Of a stretch of 8,825 nt of DNA, positions 1-4,483 are shown piece after piece. Made by a program: the position numbers and the translations under genes. The notes beneath the pieces are model-generated. The model was not told the DNA's origin and did no database searches. It saw only the letters and a list, made by a program, of their open reading frames with translations. The stretch covers positions 3,160 to 11,984 of the forward strand of contig DPBR01000079.1 of assembly GCA_003516865.1 (NCBI GenBank), written 5' to 3'. The stretch is from Oscillospiraceae bacterium. GTDB taxonomy: Bacteria > Bacillota > Clostridia > Oscillospirales > Ruminococcaceae. The stretch's first letter is position 1, and each line of letters starts with the position of its first letter.

Positions 1-1320
1 TCGAATATCGAAATAAACGGCGGCACCGTCACCGCGAACGGCGGTCAGCAAGGCGGCGCGGGTATCGGCGGCGGCAACGGCGGAAATGGCTCTCAAATCA
101 CAATTACGAATGGCACGGTTAACGCGACAGGCGTCGAAGGCAGCGCGGGTATCGGCGGCGGCGGCAGCGCAACCGGCTCGAACATAACCATAGACGGCGG
201 CACCGTCACCGCGAAAGGCAACTATGGCAGCGCGGGTATCGGCGGCGGCGGCAACGGCGGCAGTGCAAAAGACATCAAAATTTCCGGCGGTTCTGTTAAG
301 GCAATACCGAGCAGTGGTGCAAACGCAATCGGCAGCGGCAGCAGCGCGGAAAGTTCTCCACTTCCCACAAACGGCAGCGGCAAGAACGTTTATCTCTATG
401 AGATTGACAATCCGAACGCCGCAGATATAACGATTGACGGCAAGACGTATCCCTTTACTCACGGCTCGGATAGTAAGATTTACGCGTATCTTTCCGAGGG
501 CGAAACGCACACGATTAAACTCGGATATAAGACAACCTACGTTAAGTATAACAACGGTAAATTCGTGGAAACAACCGCTCCTTCCTCCTCCACCTCAAGC
601 AGACCGTCCCGACCGAAGCCCGAGCCTGTGGATAACCCGATAATCGGCGGCGAGGAAAAGAGCTGGAGCAGCGTTGCGAAAGAGATTTCCGAACTTTCCG
701 AGGGCGAGGAAACCTCGATTTCGCTCAACGGAGCGACAAAAGTCCCCGCCGAAGTCATCAAGGCAATCAAGGATTCAAAGGCTGTCGTGAAGTTCAAGGT
801 GACAAGCGCGTTCAGTTGGACGGTTGACGGCTCGGCGCTCACCGACAGCGATATCGAGGACATTGATTTCGACATTGACCTCGTTACCCCGGACGGCACG
901 GAAACGCTCCGCGGAACGGTTGGCACAAGCTTTGCAATCGACAATATCACCGACAAAGCAGCCCTCAACATCAGCTTCAAGCAAATTCATGCGGGAAAAT
1001 TCGCGAATTTGTACAAAATCGTCGATGAAAAACTCATATTTGTCGACAATGTGAAAATTGATGAAAACGGCGAAGCAAACGGGCTTTCTGTTCATAAAAG
1101 CGGCGAATACGTAATAATGCTGAACGAACTCAGCGACCGTCCCGGCGATATGGACAACGACGGAATTGTGAACGCGAAAGACGCGCTCGCGGTGCTGAAG
1201 CACGTTGTCGGTTCGATAAGCGGCGCTAATCCGCTTGTTGCCGACATAAACGGCGACGGAGTTATTAACGCATACGACGCTCTCGCCGTACTCAAAATGG
1301 CGGTTAAAATCGCAGTTTAA
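1..1320 (+). CDS. Dockerin-containing secreted repeat protein, N-terminus outside window
   Basis: The frame is open from base 1 to the TAA at 1318-1320, giving the last 439 residues of a larger protein; start and signal peptide lie upstream. Visible residues 2-118 are four glycine-rich repeats with alternating hydrophobic stretches (NITIDGGTVTA, then GSAGIGGG), which suggests a beta-helix or stacked-beta fold. A Thr/Ser/Pro linker follows at about 190-209. A module at about 210-375 has a conserved-looking Trp (SWSSV), an Asn-Gly strand and a FSWTVDG segment. The C-terminus (382-439) is a type I dockerin with two calcium-binding loops: D383, D385, D387, N391, D394 and D415, N417, D419, N423, D426. 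Dockerins bind cohesins on scaffoldins, so this protein is probably exported and attached to a cellulosome-like or cell-surface complex. No catalytic domain is visible, so an adhesive or binding role is inferred, but an enzyme domain could lie upstream. A terminator directly follows, so this is the last gene of its unit. Confidence 0.9.
   Translation, partial: SNIEINGGTVTANGGQQGGAGIGGGNGGNGSQITITNGTVNATGVEGSAGIGGGGSATGSNITIDGGTVTAKGNYGSAGIGGGGNGGSAKDIKISGGSVKAIPSSGANAIGSGSSAESSPLPTNGSGKNVYLYEIDNPNAADITIDGKTYPFTHGSDSKIYAYLSEGETHTIKLGYKTTYVKYNNGKFVETTAPSSSTSSRPSRPKPEPVDNPIIGGEEKSWSSVAKEISELSEGEETSISLNGATKVPAEVIKAIKDSKAVVKFKVTSAFSWTVDGSALTDSDIEDIDFDIDLVTPDGTETLRGTVGTSFAIDNITDKAALNISFKQIHAGKFANLYKIVDEKLIFVDNVKIDENGEANGLSVHKSGEYVIMLNELSDRPGDMDNDGIVNAKDALAVLKHVVGSISGANPLVADINGDGVINAYDALAVLKMAVKIAV
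4..354 (+). repeat. In-frame glycine-rich tandem repeats (29-30 codons)
   Basis: Four tandem units lie in the dockerin gene: about 4-93, 94-180, 181-267 and 268-354. The first three share a T/N-I-x-I-x-x-G-T-V-x-A strand followed by a G-x-A-G-I-G-G-G block; the fourth is degenerate (ANAIGSGS). The DNA copies are similar, notably around gcgggtatcggcggcggc, so copy number could change by recombination. The array probably continues upstream of the window. Confidence 0.85.
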
Positions 1321-1323
1321 CGC

Positions 1324-1355
1324 AAAACGAGCCTGCACGCGCAGGCTCGTTTTTT
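1324..1355 (+). terminator. Rho-independent terminator of the dockerin gene
   Basis: A perfect stem (ACGAGCCTGC at 1327-1336 with GCAGGCTCGT at 1341-1350) and a 4-nt loop are followed by a T run at 1350-1355, four bases after the stop codon. The A run before the stem pairs with part of the T run. Confidence 0.92.
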
Positions 1356-1365
1356 ACAGATTTAC

Positions 1366-1394
1366 TTGAAAAACGTGAAAAAAAGTGATATAAT
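1366..1394 (+). promoter_or_regulatory. Sigma-A promoter for the SAP-domain gene
   Basis: A TTGAAA -35 box (1366-1371), a 17-nt spacer and a perfect TATAAT -10 box (1389-1394) preceded by the extended -10 TG (1386-1387). The expected transcript start, about 1400, leaves a leader of under 20 nt before the TTG start at 1418. Confidence 0.85.
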
Positions 1395-1407
1395 GGAATG
1401 AAAAAAC

Positions 1408-1412
1408 GGGAG
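1408..1412 (+). promoter_or_regulatory. Ribosome binding site supporting a TTG start
   Basis: GGGAG lies 5 nt before the TTG at 1418. No in-frame ATG follows in the SAP domain, so this site together with the promoter fixes the start on TTG. Confidence 0.7.
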
Positions 1413-1417
1413 AAAAA

Positions 1418-1828
1418 TTGTCAGAAAGACCATCGTTAAACCAAATTAAAGACGGAAAAACGCTTCGCGAATACTACTTTTTGAAAGAAGAACCGGTTGG
1501 TTTTTGTCGGGAAAACGGCTTGCCGACAACGGGCGGAAAGCTTAAATTAACCGAAAGAATTGCCGTTTTTCTTGACTCGGGTGAAATCAAGCAAGCTTCT
1601 TCGGCGGCGCTCGGATTTATCCGCGCTGAAATAGAAAAAAACCAAGATTTCTTTCGGGGATTATTTGGTAATTTTGCTTTTTTGAATATTTCTCACCGTA
1701 TCATCAGCGATTTCTGGCGCATTTCACGCAATTTTCCCGCTTATCCGCAAAAAAGCCGCCTTTTTCGGGCGGCTTTTTTGCAGAAAATTCGGGTTATTTC
1801 TCGTCTTTGCTTTCATTCTCGGAAATAA
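1418..1828 (+). CDS. SAP-domain protein, probably C-terminally truncated or replaced
   Basis: The ORF encodes 136 residues from a TTG start. Residues about 15-52 read as a SAP motif (helix, LKEEPVGFCRENGLPTTGGK, then LTERIAVFL), a small helix-extension-helix fold usually binding DNA. Similar Firmicutes proteins, as I recall them, start the same way (RPxLxxxxDxKTxREFYxLKEELxxFC) and carry a second conserved domain after the SAP unit. Here no such domain is recognisable in any frame after about residue 75. The tail is odd: residues about 110-121 are encoded by the bidirectional terminator at 1747-1781, and the last 35 bases overlap the 3' end of the convergent HU gene. I infer that only the first 70-80 residues are conserved, and that the frame continues by accident because the original 3' end was lost. 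The strong promoter suggests it is still transcribed. Function unknown beyond likely nucleic-acid binding. Confidence 0.65.
   Translation: MSERPSLNQIKDGKTLREYYFLKEEPVGFCRENGLPTTGGKLKLTERIAVFLDSGEIKQASSAALGFIRAEIEKNQDFFRGLFGNFAFLNISHRIISDFWRISRNFPAYPQKSRLFRAAFLQKIRVISRLCFHSRK
1747..1781. terminator. Bidirectional terminator between convergent SAP and HU genes
   Basis: A perfect 14-bp inverted repeat (1747-1760 and 1768-1781; GC core AGCCGCC / GGCGGCT) has a 7-nt loop. The arms begin in six A and end in six T, so it works as an intrinsic terminator on either strand. It lies 12 bases past the HU stop codon and inside the open frame of the SAP gene. Confidence 0.9.
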
Positions 1829-2129
1829 GCGCAAGAAGTCCGGAGTCCCTGAGCCGTTTGTTAAAAACGTTCGAGGGATAGAATCTCAGCGTGAGATAGC
1901 TGTCAATCTTCTTCATTTCCGCGGAAAAATGAACGGTATGACCGCCGTGCGGCTTCAGCTCGAAATTTCCGAATCCCGTAAGCGTAACGTTATTGCCCTT
2001 GAGAATTTCATCTGTGAGCGTTTCCATAAACAATTCATAGATATCCTCGGCAGACAAAGCGTCGTTGTTCATCTCCGCAATCTTCTTTCCAAGAAGCTCG
2101 ATAAACGCCCTTTTTGTTATCTTATCCAT
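1794..2129 (-). CDS. HU/IHF-family DNA-binding protein, atypical arm
   Basis: This 111-residue protein is nucleoid-associated by family. The N-terminal half has the HU helical dimerisation layout (residues 1-43) and the hallmark turn GNNVTLTGFGNFEL at about 45-58. The body then aligns in length with the DNA-wrapping arm, but the family's GRNPxTG arm tip with its intercalating proline is absent. In its place is a segment around HGGHTVHFSAEMKKIDSY, then LTLRFYPSNVFNKRLRD where HU usually reads F-x-x-G-x-x-L. A charged tail (SENESKDEK) makes it about 20 residues longer than standard HU. Start: ATG at 2129, with AGGAGGA at 2137-2143, 7 nt upstream. It has its own consensus promoter and is monocistronic. 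Because a standard HU is about 90 residues with the proline tip, this is likely a specialised paralogue; DNA bending strength cannot be assumed. Confidence 0.87.
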   Translation of the reverse strand: MDKITKRAFIELLGKKIAEMNNDALSAEDIYELFMETLTDEILKGNNVTLTGFGNFELKPHGGHTVHFSAEMKKIDSYLTLRFYPSNVFNKRLRDSGLLALISENESKDEK

Positions 2130-2172
2130 AATAAAGTCCTCCTATATGAGAATAAGTTTTTAAGGTAATTTC

Positions 2173-2201
2173 ATTATAGCACGTCAATCAGAATTTGTCA
2201 A
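2173..2201 (-). promoter_or_regulatory. Consensus sigma-A promoter for the HU-family gene
   Basis: On the minus strand TTGACA (2201-2196), a 17-nt spacer and TATAAT (2178-2173) match the consensus at all twelve positions. The -10 box is 43 bases before the start codon. This predicts strong constitutive expression by the primary sigma factor. Confidence 0.93.
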
Positions 2202-2218
2202 CACTTTTTTTACTCGTT

Positions 2219-2258
2219 TTTGAGGATTTTAATAATTTTTACAATTTTTATCCTCAAA
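2219..2258. repeat. Spaced 9-bp dyad TTTGAGGAT / ATCCTCAAA
   Basis: Perfect 9-base arms at 2219-2227 and 2250-2258 are separated by 22 very AT-rich bases. It lies just upstream of the HU -35 box. The arm centres are 31 bp apart, about three helical turns, which suits a protein binding site on one DNA face. A weak hairpin is the alternative. Confidence 0.5.
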
Positions 2259-2366
2259 TATAAGCACAATTTTATGCATATTGTCACATTAATCGTGAAG
2301 TAAGAACAACTTCAGCGTTTTTTTCGGACAAAGGCTAAAAAAGATTAATAAAGCTAAAATAACCGC

Positions 2367-2395
2367 TTGTAATTTGGGTTAATATATGTTATAAT
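2367..2395 (+). promoter_or_regulatory. Sigma-A promoter for tetR-family gene
   Basis: TTGTAA (2367-2372), a 17-nt spacer and TATAAT (2390-2395), with an extended -10 TG at 2387-2388. An imperfect dyad (TTAATATA, TGT, TATAATTAA) overlaps the -10 box and is a candidate autoregulatory operator, by inference only. Confidence 0.75.
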
Positions 2396-2430
2396 TAATT
2401 AAACAATCAAGTTCAAGGAATGGAGAAAAA

Positions 2431-3012
2431 ATGAGAGTTATAAACAAAGACGTTCACGACAAGAAAAAGGTTGAAATTATGGAAAAGTGCTTCGACTGCT
2501 ATGCGGAATACGGTCTGAGCAGCGTTGGAATTAAGGCTCTGGGAAAGGCTTGCGGGCTTTCGTCCGGCAGCCTGTATACATATTTCGAGGACCTTGACGA
2601 CCTGATAATTCAGTCAACCGCGCATTGTATGAGCAAGGTTGAAGAAGATTTTATGGCAAAAGCGCCGAAAAGCGTAAGCGATATCATTCCGTTTATCGAT
2701 GAAATACCCTACTGGACCGCAAAAGAACACGGAAAAAAGTATCGCCTGATGTATCAGGTTTACACTCACCCAAAATACATTGAATACGGCAAAAAGTTCT
2801 TTGCGGGAGTAAACGAGCGTTATACCGAATACGCGAAAAAACTGGAACAAAATCTCGGCTTACCGTATAAAGTAATAACGCCGCTTATCTTCATATTCAT
2901 ACGCGCGTGCGTGCATTACGCGCTTTTTGAGGACGAATATTACCTGAAAACCCAGCTTGAAGTACTGAAATACGCCATAAAGATTTATTTTGAAAAAGGA
3001 GGAAACCGTTAA
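2431..3012 (+). CDS. TetR/AcrR-family transcriptional regulator
   Basis: 193 residues, a normal length for the family. The N-terminus carries the TetR helix-turn-helix: residues about 15-30 form helix 1 (IMEKCFDCYAEYGL), and about 32-52 form the HTH with GKACGLSSGSLYTYF, where the Y-x-Y/H-F end of the recognition helix is typical. The all-helical remainder (about 60-193) is the ligand-binding and dimerisation domain, too variable to predict a ligand. The start is ATG at 2431, with GGAG 5 nt upstream (2422-2425). TetR repressors usually control themselves and a neighbouring gene, often an efflux pump. Here the next gene is missing: a consensus ribosome binding site sits in the last codons, and a repeat begins exactly at the stop codon. 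The divergent HU gene is an unlikely target given its unrelated role. Target unknown. Confidence 0.93.
   Translation: MRVINKDVHDKKKVEIMEKCFDCYAEYGLSSVGIKALGKACGLSSGSLYTYFEDLDDLIIQSTAHCMSKVEEDFMAKAPKSVSDIIPFIDEIPYWTAKEHGKKYRLMYQVYTHPKYIEYGKKFFAGVNERYTEYAKKLEQNLGLPYKVITPLIFIFIRACVHYALFEDEYYLKTQLEVLKYAIKIYFEKGGNR
2996..3002 (+). promoter_or_regulatory. Orphan consensus Shine-Dalgarno in the tetR 3' end
   Basis: AAGGAGG overlaps the last codons of tetR at the right distance to start a co-transcribed gene around 3010-3015. The frames there (TTG at 3013, GTG at 3015) stop within 22 and 14 codons, and the start region is repeat sequence. It looks like the remains of an operon junction. Confidence 0.55.
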
Positions 3013-3030
3013 TTGTGCGGCGTCGCCTTA
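3010..3030 (+). repeat. Solo copy of the 21-bp repeat, at the tetR stop codon
   Basis: Matches the right end of the element at 3280-3300 in 19 of 21 positions (core TAATTGTGCGGxGTxGCCTTA). Its first three bases are the tetR stop codon TAA. It is probably the end of a second, otherwise lost, element. Confidence 0.75.
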
Positions 3031-3073
3031 AATTCAATCATACAACGCAAACTATGTAAGCAAGGAAAATCTT

Positions 3074-3300
3074 TAGGGTAACACCGCATAATTATTGTCG
3101 TTTAATCGCGTAGAGATTTTTTCGTCAGATTGTGCAAATTGAGCGCAGGAATACTGTATGTAGCGTTTTCCGCGAAGCGGATAATGCGTTCAAGCGAAAT
3201 TTGTGCAATATGACCGTATGATTTGTTTTACAAATCACACTAAAAAGAGCAAGCGAGTAAATGACAAAGGCGAAGCCGGTAATTGTGCGGTGTTGCCTTA
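3074..3300. mobile_element. MITE-like fold-back element, about 227 bp, noncoding
   Basis: The ends are 21-base inverted repeats (3074-3094 and 3280-3300) identical at 18 of 21 positions, with core AACACCGC. A second nested inverted repeat lies inside (3124-3140 with 3198-3214, 14 of 17 identical), and short hairpins are present (CCGC-GAA-GCGG at 3170-3180; GATTTGT-TTT-ACAAATC at 3220-3236; GGC-GAA-GCC at 3269-3277). There is no ORF and no transposase, so any movement would need one in trans. I see no clear target-site duplication. Alternatively it could be a repeated structured RNA or a REP-like element. Confidence 0.55.
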
Positions 3301-3344
3301 GTATTTTCTTGAAAAATACAGCAAAATATTCTCATAAATCCAAA

Positions 3345-3380
3345 CAAAAATCGGGCAATCGCACTTTGCGGCTGCCCGAA
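3345..3380 (-). terminator. Terminator of the dgt-dnaG-rpoD-sigma operon
   Basis: On the minus strand a stem of CGGGCA (3378-3373) with TGCCCG (3357-3352), plus inner pairing CGCA/TGCG around loop AAG, is followed by a T run (3350-3346). It begins 7 bases after the stop codon of the last sigma gene. Confidence 0.85.
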
Positions 3381-3385
3381 ATTTA

Positions 3386-4444
3386 TTAATCAAGAAATAC
3401 TTTAAGCGCCTTGCTTTTGCCCTGAGTTCTCAGCTTTCTGAGGGCTTTTGCCTCAATCTGGCGAATTCTCTCGCGCGTAACCTTGAACTGCTTTCCGACT
3501 TCCTCAAGCGTATGCGAACGGTCATATCCCACGCCATACCTGAATTTAAGCACCTCGCGTTCTCTTTCGGGAAGCGTGTTGAGCGCCTTATTCAGTTCGT
3601 CCTTGAACACGGACTTCATCGCGGTATCAATCGGCGCGGGCGCGTCCTCGTCGGGAATAAAATCGCCGAGATAGCTGTCCTCTTCCTCGCCGACGGGAGC
3701 TTCAAGCGAAACGGGGTCCTGCGCGATTCTTATAATTTCGCGAACCCTGTCCGGACTCATATTCAGCTCGCGGGAAATCTCATCGACAGTCGGTTCGTGA
3801 CCGTTCTTGTGAAGAAGCAAATTCTGCGCTTTCTTCACCTTTGAAATCGTTTCAACCATATGCACGGGAATACGGATAGTTCTCGCCTGGTCTGCGATAG
3901 CGCGCGTAATCGCCTGTCTAATCCACCATGTCGCATACGTTGAGAACTTATACCCCTTTGTGTGGTCGAACTTCTCGACAGCCTTTATAAGACCGCTGTA
4001 ACCCTCCTGAATAAGGTCGAGAAGCGGCATTCCGCGTCCGACGTAATGCTTCGCGATGCTGACGACAAGCCTCATATTCGCGACAATCAGCCTGTCGCGC
4101 GCGCTCTGGTCGCCCTCGGAAATCTTCTTTGCAAGCTCGACCTCCTCTTCCGCGGAAAGAAGCGGAATTCTGCCGATTTCGCGGAGATGTATTTTAACGG
4201 GGTCGTCCATAACGGCGTTTCCCTGAGCGTCGTTTTCATCGGTATATTCAAGCGCCTTGCTGAGGTCCTCCTCGACAAAATCGTCCTCAACCTTTATGTT
4301 GTTCTTGTCGAGAAACTCGTTGAGCTTGTCGATATCAATATCCGCTTCGTCGATTATGCTGTAAATTTCGCGGGCGCTCATGGTACCCGTCTGCTTCCCT
4401 CGTTCAAGAAGCTCGTTGAAGATATTTTTCTCGGTATTGTTCAT
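3386..4444 (-). CDS. Second RpoD/SigA-type sigma factor (diverged tandem paralogue)
   Basis: 352 residues from the ATG at 4444. An ATG two codons earlier (4450) is only 1 nt from the ribosome binding site and is less likely. It has the full primary-sigma layout: an N-terminal domain like region 1.1 (about 1-75), region 1.2 with LREIGRIPLLS (about 87-98), regions 2.1-2.4 with KFSTYATWWIRQAITRAI (about 166-183; W173, W174), region 3 and region 4.2 with HTLEEVGKQF and VTRERIRQIEAKALRKLR (about 312-339). From region 1.2 on it is by eye about two-thirds identical to the upstream paralogue, and the -10 and -35 reading residues are essentially unchanged. It departs from canonical SigA at LIQEGY (Tyr149 where Asn is usual), EEDSYLGDF (Tyr258 for His in the region 3.2 finger), FRYGVGYDRS before region 4.2, and a final TQGKSKALKVFLD without the HPxRS motif. 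It probably reads similar promoters with altered core affinity or start-site behaviour. Last gene of the operon. Confidence 0.9.
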   Translation of the reverse strand: MNNTEKNIFNELLERGKQTGTMSAREIYSIIDEADIDIDKLNEFLDKNNIKVEDDFVEEDLSKALEYTDENDAQGNAVMDDPVKIHLREIGRIPLLSAEEEVELAKKISEGDQSARDRLIVANMRLVVSIAKHYVGRGMPLLDLIQEGYSGLIKAVEKFDHTKGYKFSTYATWWIRQAITRAIADQARTIRIPVHMVETISKVKKAQNLLLHKNGHEPTVDEISRELNMSPDRVREIIRIAQDPVSLEAPVGEEEDSYLGDFIPDEDAPAPIDTAMKSVFKDELNKALNTLPEREREVLKFRYGVGYDRSHTLEEVGKQFKVTRERIRQIEAKALRKLRTQGKSKALKVFLD

Positions 4445-4451
4445 CAACATA

Positions 4452-4457
4452 TCCTTT
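4452..4457 (-). promoter_or_regulatory. Ribosome binding site that decides the second sigma start
   Basis: AAAGGA on the minus strand lies 1 nt from the ATG at 4450 but 7 nt from the ATG at 4444. The second spacing is normal, so translation probably starts at 4444. Confidence 0.7.
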
Positions 4458-4463
4458 CATCTT

Positions 4464-4482
4464 ATTTACAATATATGTAAAT
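4464..4482. repeat. Perfect dyad between the two sigma genes
   Basis: ATTTACA-ATATA-TGTAAAT: two perfect 7-base arms around a 5-base AT spacer, filling most of the gap between the stop codon of the first sigma gene and the ribosome binding site of the second. It could be an operator or a weak RNA hairpin affecting processing or expression of the second gene. It has no T run and is not a terminator. Confidence 0.6.
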
Positions 4483-4483
4483 C

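Larger units (their letters stand above)
2130..2430. other. AT-rich divergent intergenic region, HU to tetR
   Basis: No coding frame of note. It holds the HU leader and promoter, a spaced dyad (2219-2258), a small hairpin TGAAGT/ACTTCA (2296-2301 and 2309-2314) followed by gcg and a T run, and the tetR promoter with ribosome binding site. The two promoters are about 165 bases apart, so a shared operator is possible but not shown. Confidence 0.7.
3013..3385. other. Noncoding region between tetR and second sigma gene
   Basis: No coding sequence. It contains the solo repeat, a 43-base link, the MITE-like element, a small hairpin (GTATTTT/AAAATAC at 3301-3319) and the leftward terminator of the sigma operon. 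No clear terminator for tetR transcripts was found, so read-through antisense to the sigma gene is possible. Confidence 0.7.

Noticed and set aside
1..354. Short tandem repeats considered as a CRISPR-like array
   Set aside because: The units are contiguous in frame, encode glycine-rich protein repeats, and have no unique spacers.
775..1338. Open frame of 187 codons on the - strand opposite the dockerin gene
   Set aside because: The + frame has unambiguous dockerin loops and a terminator in the right place; the antisense frame starts inside that terminator.
1321..1417. Riboswitch or leader RNA before the SAP gene
   Set aside because: The space is taken by a terminator and a complete promoter, leaving a leader of under 20 nt.
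2296..2323. Small hairpin followed by a T run upstream of tetR, considered as a terminator or attenuator
   Set aside because: The stem is only 6 AT-rich base pairs, is separated from the T run by gcg, and lies upstream of the tetR promoter.
3013..3081. Small ORF starting at TTG 3013 behind the consensus ribosome binding site
   Set aside because: Only 22 codons, begins inside the 21-bp repeat, and a second possible start at 3015 stops after 14 codons; no sign of coding.
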